A DNA stretch of 64,000 bases, taken from positions 1,860,001 to 1,924,000 of the forward strand of contig NZ_VFON01000001.1 of assembly GCF_006716085.1 (NCBI RefSeq). Reading direction: 5' to 3'. Positions within the stretch are counted from its first letter, which is position 1, and each line of letters starts with the position of its first letter. Origin of the DNA: Leucobacter komagatae. GTDB lineage: Bacteria; Actinomycetota; Actinomycetes; Actinomycetales; Microbacteriaceae. Positions 42,295-51,577 of the stretch are shown piece by piece. The notes beneath the pieces were generated by a model that had not been told where the DNA came from, made no database searches, and was given only the letters and a program-made list of their open reading frames with translations. The position numbers were made by a program, and so were the translations under genes.

Positions 42295-42861
42295 CTACCT
42301 GCAGGCACCCCAGTAGCCGGCCGCCTGCGACCTCGCGGCCGCCTCAGCAGCCCGGTAGCCGGCTTGGCCTTGGTACGGTTTGTCGTAGGTGTACTCGGGG
42401 CCTGCTCCAGCACCGAGAAGTTCGAGAACGACGTTCGTGTTGGTCTCCGGGATCTGAATGTGCCGGAGAAGTCTCCCGTATTTGTCGACCTGCAGCTGGG
42501 TGGGATCCGGCCGGAGTTCAACCTCGGTGTCTTCAGGAAGCAGGGATGAAAGAAGAGCTGTAGCTTCGGTTCCGTAGCACTCATCGGGGCCGTTCCTGTG
42601 GCCGAGCTCAGGGGTGTCAATTCCGATGAGCCTGACACGGTCTGTTCCGGTGGCGCCGTTGCGGTGGACAATGATCGTGTCGCCGTCGACGACGCGCTGA
42701 ATGGTCGCGGTCTCGCCTGCGACCAAGCGTGGGGAGCCGTCACCGGTTCTCGCGTCCGGAGTGTCTGGGAGCGCGAGCAGGTAGGCGCCGAGGAACAAAA
42801 CGCCGGCGCCTGCAAGCGCAACCGCGATCCGGGTGCCGCTATTGCGAAGTGCTTTCATCAT
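42295..42861 (-). CDS. Thermonuclease (SNase) family protein
   Basis: A 188-residue protein with an N-terminal membrane helix or signal (VALAGAGVLFLGAYLLAL) and an SNase domain. VVDGDTI (Asp61), RVRLIGIDTPE (Arg77, Asp82), ECYGTEA (Glu99) and DKYGRLLR carry the calcium- and phosphate-binding residues, all present. It degrades DNA or RNA outside the membrane. In a conjugative element it might clear competing DNA or help nutrient scavenging; this is open. Confidence 0.88.
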   Translation of the reverse strand: MMKALRNSGTRIAVALAGAGVLFLGAYLLALPDTPDARTGDGSPRLVAGETATIQRVVDGDTIIVHRNGATGTDRVRLIGIDTPELGHRNGPDECYGTEATALLSSLLPEDTEVELRPDPTQLQVDKYGRLLRHIQIPETNTNVVLELLGAGAGPEYTYDKPYQGQAGYRAAEAAARSQAAGYWGACR

Positions 42862-42864
42862 CGC

Positions 42865-43554
42865 TCAGCTTAAGCTGGGGCCAGATACGCGCACCTCGAC
42901 AAGCTGTTGAGGTGCCGCCGTGTGGACGTACGCGGTGTGCTTCGCTGAAATCTTTGCTGCCCATTGCTTCGCCGCGGTCACCACGGTCTCAGCCTCACTG
43001 ATCGGCACCGCGTAGCGGGGCGAGCTGAGTGGCTGGTAGGAGCCGTGGCCGTCGTATTCGCGGTAGAGGGTGTGCCAGGTGAGGCCGGTAGGGACTGCGT
43101 TTTCGTCGTCGTATGGGTTGGTGCCGGTGTAGGTGAGGTTGACGCAGAACTCGTCACCTTCTGGGTCGATTGAGGTAAGGATGTAGTGGCCCGGAGCGAA
43201 GATTACGGGTTCTCCCTCGCCGTTCCAAGTGATGGAGTCGGGCGCTTCGATGCTGACTGCTTCGAGCTGGTCGTAGAGCTTGGCGACTTGTGCTTCGCGG
43301 GCGAGGCGGTCTGCTTCGGTCTCCATCGTGATTGGTGCCTCGCTCATGGAGTTGACGCGGATCATGATGCCGTCTTCTGTGGGGATTGCCCAGACGGTGC
43401 ACTCGGTTATGCCGGCGTCGTTGTCGAAGTCGACGCGGCCGTAGTCGTCTGCCGATGCTGGCCGGGGTTCATCGTTTCCGGTGATGCCGTCTTTCACCCA
43501 GGGCTTAGGTTCAAGCCTGGTGCCGTGGTCGTAGGGCGAGGGGGTCTGGTTCAT
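42865..43554 (-). CDS. Unknown soluble protein
   Basis: A 229-residue acidic protein with a Pro-rich start (MNQTPSPYDHGTRLEPKPWV) and a mixed alpha/beta body (VWAIPTEDGIMIRVNSMSEA, EGEPVIFAPGHYILTSIDPE). It lies three bases upstream of the nuclease gene in the same direction. No family is recognised. Confidence 0.6.
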   Translation of the reverse strand: MNQTPSPYDHGTRLEPKPWVKDGITGNDEPRPASADDYGRVDFDNDAGITECTVWAIPTEDGIMIRVNSMSEAPITMETEADRLAREAQVAKLYDQLEAVSIEAPDSITWNGEGEPVIFAPGHYILTSIDPEGDEFCVNLTYTGTNPYDDENAVPTGLTWHTLYREYDGHGSYQPLSSPRYAVPISEAETVVTAAKQWAAKISAKHTAYVHTAAPQQLVEVRVSGPSLS

Positions 43555-43562
43555 GGGTTGTC

Positions 43563-43880
43563 TTAGCTTTCTGTGGTGGGGCGGGCGGTGAGTTGGTCGA
43601 TCTGGTCGTTGGTGAGGCCGATGTGCCAGTCAGGGATCTCCGTGCTGTCGACGCTGTGGCCGCCGGGGAGTACCCCGTTCATGTGGCTCGAGAGGTCTTC
43701 TTGGGCGCCGGATCGTGTCGCGCGGAGCGGGAACTCTGTGTCTGGGTGGTCGCGGCAGCTGCCTCGGTAGGCCGGCACGCCGATGGTGAGGGGCTTGGCT
43801 TTCTCTGCTTCGATTGCGTCGAGCAGGGATCGCGCGGTGGTGATGAAAGCATCTATTTGGTGAGGGGTGGGAGGTTTCAT
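43563..43880 (-). CDS. Small unknown protein
   Basis: A 105-residue protein (MKPPTPHQIDAFITTARSLL start; C-terminal DWHIGLTNDQIDQLTARP). The ATG at 43880 overlaps the stop of the upstream gene (ATGA), so the longer frame is not needed. It belongs to the leftward accessory operon that runs from the redoxin gene to the nuclease gene. No family is recognised. Confidence 0.55.
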   Translation of the reverse strand: MKPPTPHQIDAFITTARSLLDAIEAEKAKPLTIGVPAYRGSCRDHPDTEFPLRATRSGAQEDLSSHMNGVLPGGHSVDSTEIPDWHIGLTNDQIDQLTARPTTES

Positions 43881-44170
43881 GCGGGGTCCTGTTCGTAGGT
43901 GGAGAGTGTTTGGTGGATGAAGGATTTTCCGGTGCCGGCGTCTGGGACGGTGCGGTCCTGGATGTAGACGGGTGACTCTGGCGAGCCAGAACGGGAGACC
44001 ACGATCCACTGACGGTTGTGGAGCACGAGGTGCATCTCGTTGCGGACAGCTGCGCCGAGTCGGGAGCTCGACCGTTTCACTGCGGCCGCATAACGGCTGA
44101 CGGTCGACGCGACAGTGGTGTTGCCGTTTCGGTCGAACAGGATGGTGTCGAGCTTCTCTGTGGTGTGCAT
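43877..44170 (-). CDS. Small unknown protein
   Basis: A 97-residue basic protein (LDTILFDRNGNTTVASTVSR, then MHLVLHNRQWIVVSRSGSPE). It overlaps the next gene by four bases and follows the redoxin gene by five. No family is recognised. Confidence 0.55.
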   Translation of the reverse strand: MHTTEKLDTILFDRNGNTTVASTVSRYAAAVKRSSSRLGAAVRNEMHLVLHNRQWIVVSRSGSPESPVYIQDRTVPDAGTGKSFIHQTLSTYEQDPA

Positions 44171-44175
44171 GGCGG

Positions 44176-44415
44176 TTACCGGATCTGTGCGATCTTGTCG
44201 GGCCGGAAGCCGGACCAGTGGTCACTGCCGGTGACTACTACGGGGGCTTGGAGGTAGCCGAGTGCTTTTACGGCGTCGACCGCATCGTCGTCTTCGCTAA
44301 GGTCGACAATCTTGTAGTCGATGCCTTTGGAGTCGAGCGCACGGTAGGTTGCGGTGCACTGCACGCATGAAGGCTTGGAGTAGACGGTGACCTGGTTGTC
44401 GGTGTTCTCGTTCAA
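44176..44415 (-). CDS. nrdH: NrdH-like glutaredoxin
   Basis: A 79-residue thioredoxin-fold protein with the active site CVQC (Cys17, Cys20), the cis-Pro region in APVVVTGSDHW and the SGFRPDKI tail characteristic of NrdH redoxins, which reduce class Ib ribonucleotide reductase. No nrdI/nrdE/nrdF genes are nearby, so here it is probably a solitary element-borne redoxin. It heads the leftward accessory operon and carries leader copy 2 upstream. Confidence 0.85.
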   Translation of the reverse strand: MNENTDNQVTVYSKPSCVQCTATYRALDSKGIDYKIVDLSEDDDAVDAVKALGYLQAPVVVTGSDHWSGFRPDKIAQIR

Positions 44416-44465
44416 TGGGTGCCTCCGTGTGTCTCTTGCTCAGTGATGCTGTGTGGCGCGCAGTG

Positions 44466-44690
44466 TGTTTCACCTCCCTCTGATTTCTTTTTGCCGGGGA
44501 GGCGAGAATCGCCGACAGCGACGCGAAGCCGAAGCGCCAAGTGGAGGAGCCGGCCCGCACGGCTGCAGCGAAGCGGAAGACGGGCGAGACGGTGACGCCC
44601 GGACGATCGGTGGAGCAAAGCGCAACCGGCTGGCCGGCCGCCTGGTGTGGAGGCGCAGCGGCGCTATCCTGTCGCTTGCTTCCCGGCACA
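44466..44690 (-). promoter_or_regulatory. Duplicated leader, copy 2
   Basis: On the minus strand it starts with GGAAGCAAGCGACAGGATAG (about 44667-44686) and ends with GCTTCGCGTCGCTGTCGGCG, ATTCTCGCCTCCCCGGC and AAAAAGAAAT, then GGGAGG. It matches copy 1 (15,843-16,035) at both ends but varies between. GGCGA-TTC-TCGCC forms a hairpin where copy 1 has GGCG-ATTC-CGCC, which suggests the pairing is kept. Confidence 0.5.
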
Positions 44691-44837
44691 TAGATTGCAG
44701 GCGGGGCCTGTTTGAGCCGCGCGCGGAGCGCGTGTCCTCCTGGCAGGAGTGAAGCGAGTGCTTCCCGCGAAGCGGTAAGAGAGGTGCGCGGGGGGTGTAC
44801 CCCTCGCGTGGAGCAGAGCCACACTGATGGCCTCTAT

Positions 44838-45179
44838 ATGTGGACCCCAACATGGCACAAAGCCGCCGATGGAGTACTAGCTTCAGACAACGTCTACGGA
44901 ACTATTACCATCACAGAACAGTGGTTCGTCGAGGGTGGGGAGCTAGTCGCGAGAACTGCAGCTGAAGTTTGGGATTACGGAGACGTCATTCCGTCTTTCT
45001 TGAATTACCTCAAAATACAGCCTCTCGAGTTGCGGCGATCTATCGTGACTTCCGAGCGGGGGGCCGCTGCAAGTGCCGCGCGCATGGCGGAAGGACGCCA
45101 GGGCCTTGCCGGACGGGATCAGTCATTTCATGACGTTCCTCCGGTACTTGAGAACGGTCGCCATGGATTGTTCAGCTAG
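44838..45179 (+). CDS. Small hypothetical protein, marginal
   Basis: A 113-residue frame with a protein-like first half (WTPTWHKAADGVLASDNVYG, WFVEGGELVARTAAEVWDYG) and a less convincing end. No clear ribosome site. It is divergent from the redoxin operon and lies near the probable right edge of the element. It could be a real small gene or a decayed fragment. Confidence 0.35.
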   Translation: MWTPTWHKAADGVLASDNVYGTITITEQWFVEGGELVARTAAEVWDYGDVIPSFLNYLKIQPLELRRSIVTSERGAAASAARMAEGRQGLAGRDQSFHDVPPVLENGRHGLFS

Positions 45180-45749
45180 CGTAGAGAATAATCGATTTCA
45201 GCGAAATCCCCGAGGATTGGCGGCCCATCATGACCACGCGCTCGGACGCAGCATGGCTGCTAGATTCTGGTGGAGATCCCTTCTATGAACGGTATGACAG
45301 GCCGTTGGCATTGACGAACTCCGTTATGCCCCGAAGGTGCCGCTCAAGCGCATCTATGCGCAGTACTTGGGTAAAGGCTCGACGACGGTCGCGAGGCTTG
45401 ATCGGCCTGACGAGCGCTGGTACGCCTCGCTTGCGGAGAGGGTGACCGAGAGTTGGCGCCGGCCGAGCATGTGCTCGCGATCTCCGATTAGCTGCGGGGG
45501 GGGTAGCGGCGGTGCATGGATCACCGCCTTCGGAGAGCTCGGCGCGATCTCCCCGCGTGCCGCGGAGGCGGCTCGCACCCACAAACGCCGGATGCACGGC
45601 TAAGGGAGCGTGTGTGTGAGAGTTTCACACCCGGTTCGGAGCCACGGGCCGCGCGACAGCGGTACTGTGTTTCGTGAGGACTTTTGGGTCGGGCCACTCT
45701 GTGCTGCTGCCGAGTCGGTCCGCCGCTACGCAGGAGGACGGAAGCGCGC
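45180..45749. other. Probable decayed sequence before the LuxR gene
   Basis: In these 570 bases I see only short overlapping frames without ribosome sites; one on the + strand (about 45337-45603, ending AISPRAAEAARTHKRRMHG) has a protein-like tail but an implausible middle. It may be a remnant at the element-chromosome boundary. The end carries the ribosome site AGGAGG (45732-45737) of the next gene. Confidence 0.4.
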
Positions 45750-48575
45750 ATGGAGACAGAGAAGAACGTGCATCGTGCCAGGCGCACGTCTCCTCGTGTG
45801 AAGCGACGAGCATTCGTCGGAAACACGCTGGAGCGGGCGAAACAGCAGAATGGTATGCTGCTCGTTGTCGATGGCGACGCGGGCATGGGCAAGACCGTAT
45901 TGCTCCGGGAGATCGTGAGCGCTGCGGTGGCGGACGGCGGCTGGCAGGCGACCTTCGCAAGAACCGACGAGATTGAGCGCAACGAGCCATACAGCTTCAT
46001 GGAGCGCTTTATTGCAAGCGGGCCGGTATCCGACTGGCATTTTATGCCAGATTCCCACACCAACCCTGTCGAACTCGCCCGTGAGTGTGTGCAGCGCCTC
46101 CTCGCCGAGGGCGATGGGAACAGCGGCGGTCGTGTGCTCGTGATTGATGACGCTCAGTGGGTCGATGCGGAGTCCGAGAGGGTTCTGCGCTACATGATCC
46201 CCCGCCTCATTCGCAGAGGCACGCTGCTCGTGTTCGGCGTGCGGAGCCCGAACCTTCCTGGCTCCTTCGGGGAGTTTCTTACGGGCCTCGCGATCGACAG
46301 CCCTCTCGACGTGTCGCACCACCTTGACCCGCTCACAGCCCCCGAGATCTCCGCGCTCACGCTGGAACTTCACGGTGTCGGCATTTCCGACCGGTCCGCC
46401 AGACGCATCCTCGAAGCCACCGGCGGCACATTTCTTGGTGTCGACAGCGTGCTCTCATCGATCTCGGAACGCGAGATCGCGCGCCAGCACCTCACCTGGG
46501 ATACGACGATTCACGTCACCATGGCGAGCGACAGCCCGCTGCTCCACCGGTTCGCGCAGCTAAGCCCCGAAGCGCAGGTCACCAGTGAGCTCGTCTGCCT
46601 CGCGGGGCACGAGCTGCCGCGGGCGAGCCTGCGCAAAGCTTCCGAGATGCTCGGATCGGAGTTGTCACTCGAAGAGGCCCTCACCGCCCAAGTGCTCGTC
46701 GAATCGGGGTACGGGGACACGATTATGCCCCGCCACGCTCTGCTCGCGGAGGCGATCGCTGACACGGTGACGACCGCGCGGGCGAAACCGATGCACCTGG
46801 CGCTCGCCGCGGTGACGAGCGGGCACCGTTCGCTGCTCCACCTCATCCGCGGAGCGGACCGCTGGGACGCCGCGCTGCACGCGGCAGTGGACGCCTATGT
46901 TGACGCCGCAGTCGATCAGGGCCGCCTCGCGAACGCTGCTGAAATCCTGCGCGAGGCCCTCGCGCTCGCCACCACCTCGGACGCACGCACCCGGCTCATC
47001 GAAGACCTGCTTCTCGTGCACATGCAGGCGAAGACGAGCTACTTCGCCCTCGACCTGCTCGCCGAGGTTGAGGGGCTCCCGCTGAGCATTTTGCACGAAG
47101 TGCTCGGTATCGTGCTCGCTGCGCACGAGGTCGGGCGAGAACTCCCCGCTGCACGGGTTCAGCAGCTACTCGCGATGGAACCGAGCACGGCCGACGAGCG
47201 GGTAGCGCTTGCCTACTTCGCATTCATGGTTGTGATTCTGACGATGCGCACCTCAGAACATGACGAGCTGCCGCAATTCATTGCGCTAGCACAGATGCTG
47301 GTCGCGCGCATGCCAGACGACCCTGCCGAGCTCTCGAACCCGCGTATCGGCTGGATGCTTGACAAGACCGGCCAACTGCTGCTCCTCGATTGCTATCAGA
47401 TGGTGCACAACCAGGCACACGCCGACTCCGCCGCGGTGCGGAAGGCACTGCCCGGTCTCATCGAGCGGGCCGAGGGGCTCGCGGACAGCGCCTCAAAGGT
47501 CGATGCGTTCGTCGCCATCGCTGGGGCCGAAGTCTCGATCGGTGCGCTCGACACCGCGCGTGATCGCGCGCAGCGGTCCGTCGACATGCTCGAACACGTC
47601 AGTCTGCCCTGGGCCGCGGGTACGGCTCGCATCATTCTCCTTAACTGCATGATGCTGCAGGGCGACTATGACGCTGCCATCGAGTTCATGGATCTCACCG
47701 AGGAGCTCGCATACATCACGATGGATGTCGAGGCTCGGCTGAGCATGTCCGCACTGCGCGTGTGGGTATCCGCGATCACCAACGAGAATGATGCGAGCGC
47801 GCACGTTGGGCAGGCGCGACGCCAGCGTGAGATGAACTGGGAGGGCTACGAGCCCGACCTCACACTCATTGCCGACTGCGAGGCCTCGCGGGCTCGCGGC
47901 GACGACGAGGGCGTGCTCGCGGCGAGTTCGGGGCGGTGGGCGGATCAGGTCCGCAACACCCGACACGGGTTCCTCACCTATCGCGCCGAGGCACTGATCC
48001 ACACGGGCAAGCTCGACGAGGCGAAAGAACTCGTCGACCAGCTCGCCGAGTGGCGAGGCACGCGCTGGCTCGAATACTGGGGCACGCTCGACTGGCTGCA
48101 GGCCCGGCTCGCTGAGGCCCAGGGCGACACTCAGGTAGCGATGTGGCACTACGAGGCCGCGGTGCGTAACCGGGCGTTCCCGCTCGCGCTCGGCCTCGCA
48201 CTCACGGACTACGGAAACCTCCTGCTGCTGGCGGGGCGGCGCACCGAGGCCGCCGAGCGGCTCGACGAGGCCGTGCGCGAATTTGAGCGGATCGGAGCCG
48301 ACGGATACCTCCCTCGTGCACGCACACTGCTCCAGCAGACTGCCGAAGCACACGGTGGATCAGGCGCGGCCCTGCTCGGGAGCCTCACCGAACGCGAGCG
48401 GCAGATCGTCGCGCAGCTCGTGAAGGGGCGCTCGAACAATCAGATCGCCGAGTCGTTCGTCGTGTCGGTCGCGACGGTGCGGTCGCACGTGTCAAACGTG
48501 CTGCGCAAGCTCAGGCTCTCCTCCCGCGGCGAGGTCCTCAGGCTTATGCGAGAGGCGGCGGATCCGCAGACCTAG
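45750..48575 (+). CDS. LAL-type LuxR regulator with AAA ATPase domain
   Basis: A 941-residue regulator. The N-terminal AAA domain has Walker A DGDAGMGKT (about 41-49) and Walker B RVLVIDDAQWVDAE. The long middle is TPR-like. The C-terminal LuxR HTH reads LTERERQIVAQLVKGRSNNQ, then SVATVRSHVSNVLRKL. This is the MalT/LAL architecture, in which ATP or ligand state controls DNA binding. AGGAGG lies 12 bases before the ATG. It converges with a second LuxR gene (seven bases apart) next to the Hsp70/iniBAC cluster, so it may regulate that cluster. Confidence 0.85.
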   Translation: METEKNVHRARRTSPRVKRRAFVGNTLERAKQQNGMLLVVDGDAGMGKTVLLREIVSAAVADGGWQATFARTDEIERNEPYSFMERFIASGPVSDWHFMPDSHTNPVELARECVQRLLAEGDGNSGGRVLVIDDAQWVDAESERVLRYMIPRLIRRGTLLVFGVRSPNLPGSFGEFLTGLAIDSPLDVSHHLDPLTAPEISALTLELHGVGISDRSARRILEATGGTFLGVDSVLSSISEREIARQHLTWDTTIHVTMASDSPLLHRFAQLSPEAQVTSELVCLAGHELPRASLRKASEMLGSELSLEEALTAQVLVESGYGDTIMPRHALLAEAIADTVTTARAKPMHLALAAVTSGHRSLLHLIRGADRWDAALHAAVDAYVDAAVDQGRLANAAEILREALALATTSDARTRLIEDLLLVHMQAKTSYFALDLLAEVEGLPLSILHEVLGIVLAAHEVGRELPAARVQQLLAMEPSTADERVALAYFAFMVVILTMRTSEHDELPQFIALAQMLVARMPDDPAELSNPRIGWMLDKTGQLLLLDCYQMVHNQAHADSAAVRKALPGLIERAEGLADSASKVDAFVAIAGAEVSIGALDTARDRAQRSVDMLEHVSLPWAAGTARIILLNCMMLQGDYDAAIEFMDLTEELAYITMDVEARLSMSALRVWVSAITNENDASAHVGQARRQREMNWEGYEPDLTLIADCEASRARGDDEGVLAASSGRWADQVRNTRHGFLTYRAEALIHTGKLDEAKELVDQLAEWRGTRWLEYWGTLDWLQARLAEAQGDTQVAMWHYEAAVRNRAFPLALGLALTDYGNLLLLAGRRTEAAERLDEAVREFERIGADGYLPRARTLLQQTAEAHGGSGAALLGSLTERERQIVAQLVKGRSNNQIAESFVVSVATVRSHVSNVLRKLRLSSRGEVLRLMREAADPQT

Positions 48576-48581
48576 CCGCGC

Positions 48582-50498
48582 TCAGCCGCGGTCGCTCAGC
48601 AGATCGTGCAGCTTCTCGAGGAGATCCGCCCGGCTTGACGCGCCGATCCGCGTGCGGATGCGTGCGATGTGGTGTTCGACAGTCTTCGGCGAGATGAATA
48701 GCTGCTCGCCGATCGCACGGTAGCCCTGCCCCTCGAGCACGAGACTCGCGACCTCAACCTCGCGCGCAGTGAGCACCGAGGGCGACGTAGCGGGTCGCCC
48801 CTCGCTGCCACCCTGCTCCTTGATGATCTCGCGGGCGAGCTGCATCATCGAGAGCGCGCTCTCGCGCTCGGGGTGCTGCAGCGCGGCCTGCCCCGCGAGC
48901 CGCGACGCCTCCCAGGTGTGCCCGCTGCCAGCGAGGGCGCGGGCACTCGCTGCCACGGAGTCGAAATCGACCTCACCCCTAAGCACGTCGAGCCAGGTTC
49001 CCCCAGCCACCGCAAGTGTCGCCGCGTAGCGGCTGGCTTCGCCCGCACGTACGAGCGCGTTCGCGTAGGGGATGAGTGCGGCGGGGTCCTCAGCCTGAAA
49101 CGCTGCCTGCACGCCGTGCCAGTGCAGCGGCGTCGACCACACGACCGGCTCGCCCATCGTCGCGAGCAGTTCGGTCGCCGCCTGCAGCATGCGGGAGATG
49201 TGCGCGGAATCCCTGAGCCTTGCGGCGAGTACCAGCATTTCCCCGAACGGGAGCAGGTCGTACAGGGTGATCTGCAGCCCGAAACTGTGTCTGCGAATCT
49301 CTCGCCAGGCCTCCCGCATCGCCGGCAGATCGCTGTGCCGTCGCGCAAGCCCGCCGCGCAGGCACCAGTAGAGCAGGAGGTCACGGTCGCACAGCTCGCG
49401 GGGATCTTGGAGCTCGGCGATCCTGCGTTCTGCCGCATCGAGCCCGCCGCGCATCATCAGCCCCCAGGCGATGAGCAGCAGGTGCCTGCGGCGACCCGGC
49501 TCACCGCCGAGCTCAAGGCGCAGGGCGCGCTCGAGCACGATCTCGGCGGCGGCGGGCTCCCCGCGACCGAACGCGACGAGGGCCGCGATCGCGGCCGGGG
49601 TCTCCGGCAGCAGCACCTCGTCGCCGAGGGACGCAAGCGTTGACACTGACCCGGCGAGGAGCTCCAGTGCGCGGTCCCCAAAGCCCTCAGTGCTCGCAAT
49701 CAGGCCATCAGCGAAATCGGTGAGTCCCGCAGCCCTGTTCGTGAGGCCGTTCTGCGCCATCGCCTCACGCCACTGTCGGGCCGCGGGAAGGTCGCCGCGG
49801 CCGATGGCGGCGACTACGGCCCAGGCTGCGTCGACTCCGATCCGCTCCTCGCCGACGTGGCGATACAGCGCGAGCGCGCGCTCGAGGCGGTTGCTCTGAA
49901 TATGGGCGGCGGCAGCGAGGAGAGCTGCGCTGGTTTGGGTCGCGGTATCCGAAGACGGAGAGTCGAGGAGTTTCTCAGTGAGTGCGAGCACCTCGTCTGG
50001 CCGGCTCCGAGCGGCCGCATCAGTTGCGCGGCGCAGCATGAGCGTGTCGTCGCTCTCGCCACGAGCACGCGCGACCATCCCGAGTGCTGCGGCGAGGCCG
50101 GCCTCGTCGGGGTGCCTGCTGGTCGCGCGGATGAGCAGGTCAATGAGCGCCTCCGCTGCGCACCCGGACTCAGCGAGGGCGATGAGCGTCGTCGAGCGAG
50201 CGGCCACACCGGTCCTGAGCTCCGCAAGCACCTGCTCCTGCACTTCGCGCAGCTCCGTGCCCGCAGACTCGGCGACCAGGCGGGTCGCCGCCGAGGTGCG
50301 CAGCACGCCGTCGTGCAGGTGCACCGAGCCCTCCTGCATGAGCGCGGTCAGGTCCTCGTGGATCGCCTGCTGCGGCCGTGAGATGCGCGTTGAGAGTTCG
50401 CCCGCGTCGTACGGGCAGCTCACCGCGATGTGCAGGAGCAGCGTGCGGAACTCGCGTTCGCGATCCACCGCGGTCGTGTCCGTGCCCCCCGCGCTCAT
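48582..50498 (-). CDS. LuxR-family regulator without ATPase domain
   Basis: A 638-residue protein. A short N-terminal domain (EFRTLLLHIAVSCPYDAGEL) is followed by a long helical-repeat (TPR-like) region, then a C-terminal LuxR HTH (SVLTAREVEVASLVLEGQGY, ISPKTVEHHIARIRTRIG). There is no Walker motif. The ATG at 50498 overlaps the Hsp70-like stop (ATGA), so the two are co-translated. The unit faces away from the iniB-like gene across a shared promoter region. It is probably the dedicated regulator of the cluster, with the Hsp70-like protein as sensor or partner; this is an inference. Confidence 0.8.
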   Translation of the reverse strand: MSAGGTDTTAVDREREFRTLLLHIAVSCPYDAGELSTRISRPQQAIHEDLTALMQEGSVHLHDGVLRTSAATRLVAESAGTELREVQEQVLAELRTGVAARSTTLIALAESGCAAEALIDLLIRATSRHPDEAGLAAALGMVARARGESDDTLMLRRATDAAARSRPDEVLALTEKLLDSPSSDTATQTSAALLAAAAHIQSNRLERALALYRHVGEERIGVDAAWAVVAAIGRGDLPAARQWREAMAQNGLTNRAAGLTDFADGLIASTEGFGDRALELLAGSVSTLASLGDEVLLPETPAAIAALVAFGRGEPAAAEIVLERALRLELGGEPGRRRHLLLIAWGLMMRGGLDAAERRIAELQDPRELCDRDLLLYWCLRGGLARRHSDLPAMREAWREIRRHSFGLQITLYDLLPFGEMLVLAARLRDSAHISRMLQAATELLATMGEPVVWSTPLHWHGVQAAFQAEDPAALIPYANALVRAGEASRYAATLAVAGGTWLDVLRGEVDFDSVAASARALAGSGHTWEASRLAGQAALQHPERESALSMMQLAREIIKEQGGSEGRPATSPSVLTAREVEVASLVLEGQGYRAIGEQLFISPKTVEHHIARIRTRIGASSRADLLEKLHDLLSDRG

Positions 50499-51577
50499 CG
50501 CTGCACCAGCGCACTGGCCCTTGTCGGAATCCCGGAGCCAGGAGGCGCTTCCGCGCCGTGAGCGCTGTGCGGCGGCCGCAGTTTGTGCCACCAGCTCCGC
50601 AGCCCCGAGGGTCGCCGTCGAGGGCCGGGGTGCAGCGAGATTGCACCCCTTGCTGCGGTGAGGCGCAGATCATCTGGGACGTGGACCGCGAGCCCGAGGT
50701 CGGCTGAGAGCCGTTGACTGATCACTGGCATGACGGCGAGCCCACCGGTGAGGAGAACCGCACCGATCTCCTCATCGGACTGCTCGATCGCGGTGCGCAG
50801 CATCCGCAGTATTGCCTCGAGCCACGGATCGGCGAGTTCGTCGAGTTCGCTGCGCACGAGCAGGAGCTTCCGCTCCGCCCCCGGCAACCTGGGCTGAACC
50901 GAGGCCATGGCGCTGCGAGAGAGCGTCTCGCGCAAGTTGCGGCACTGCTCGAGCGCCTCGCGGGCGGCCCGAAGCGTCTCGGAACTCGTCACGTCGATCT
51001 CATCCCCGAGATCAGTGAGCCCCCGCACGAGGTGTTGCAGCACGGCCGCATCGAGGTGCTCACCACCCTCACTACTCACCAGCCGCGGGCTTGGCACGGC
51101 GCGCGGACGTGTCGCGCAATCGCGCACGACGACCAGGCTCGTGAGCCGGCTGCGCAGGCTCACGACGGCCACGGTGTCGGGAAGGGGTTCGATGCTCGCC
51201 TGATAGCCAGCGACCGCGGCCTCGGCATCGTTTACGAGGTCCGCGTAGACGCCGAGCCCAGCGAGGGCGTTCGCGAGCTCAGCCACGACCTGCGGTGGCC
51301 ACCACCCAGGCACCGCGAGTGCGACCGGTTCGGCGACCCCGCGACCTCGAATTGCCTCTGCGACCATCGACGCGTACAGCCCGACTGATTCGATGACCTC
51401 GCTTGTGCCGTCGACCACGCGTACATACGGCACCCCGTCGGCGATGCGCTGCAGCAAATCCGCTGGGGCTCCGGCGGGATCGAAGTCGACGCGTTCCCCG
51501 GAGCTGAACTCGAGCCCAGTCGCGCCGGCTTCGATGCCGATGATGCCGGCACCGGTCGCTCCCGCACTGATGGTCAT
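50495..51577 (-). CDS. Degenerate Hsp70/actin-like ATPase
   Basis: A 360-residue protein of the actin/Hsp70 fold: an N-terminal beta-hairpin (GAGIIGIEAGATGLEFSSGE) where Hsp70 has DxGxT, AVPGWWPPQVVAELANAL like the connecting loop, LVNDAEAAVAGY matching EPxAAA.AY, SSEGGEHLDAAVLQHLV matching GGxDxD, and VLLTGGLAVMPVISQRLSAD matching the adenosine motif. There is no substrate-binding domain. GGGGAAGC precedes ATG 51577. Such truncated Hsp70s accompany IniB/dynamin clusters in several actinobacteria, from memory of the family. It is co-translated with the LuxR regulator. Confidence 0.75.
   Translation of the reverse strand: MTISAGATGAGIIGIEAGATGLEFSSGERVDFDPAGAPADLLQRIADGVPYVRVVDGTSEVIESVGLYASMVAEAIRGRGVAEPVALAVPGWWPPQVVAELANALAGLGVYADLVNDAEAAVAGYQASIEPLPDTVAVVSLRSRLTSLVVVRDCATRPRAVPSPRLVSSEGGEHLDAAVLQHLVRGLTDLGDEIDVTSSETLRAAREALEQCRNLRETLSRSAMASVQPRLPGAERKLLLVRSELDELADPWLEAILRMLRTAIEQSDEEIGAVLLTGGLAVMPVISQRLSADLGLAVHVPDDLRLTAARGAISLHPGPRRRPSGLRSWWHKLRPPHSAHGAEAPPGSGIPTRASALVQR

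Noticed and set aside
45283..45603. Overlapping small frames on both strands
   Set aside because: No ribosome sites and inconsistent composition; treated as decayed or non-coding sequence.
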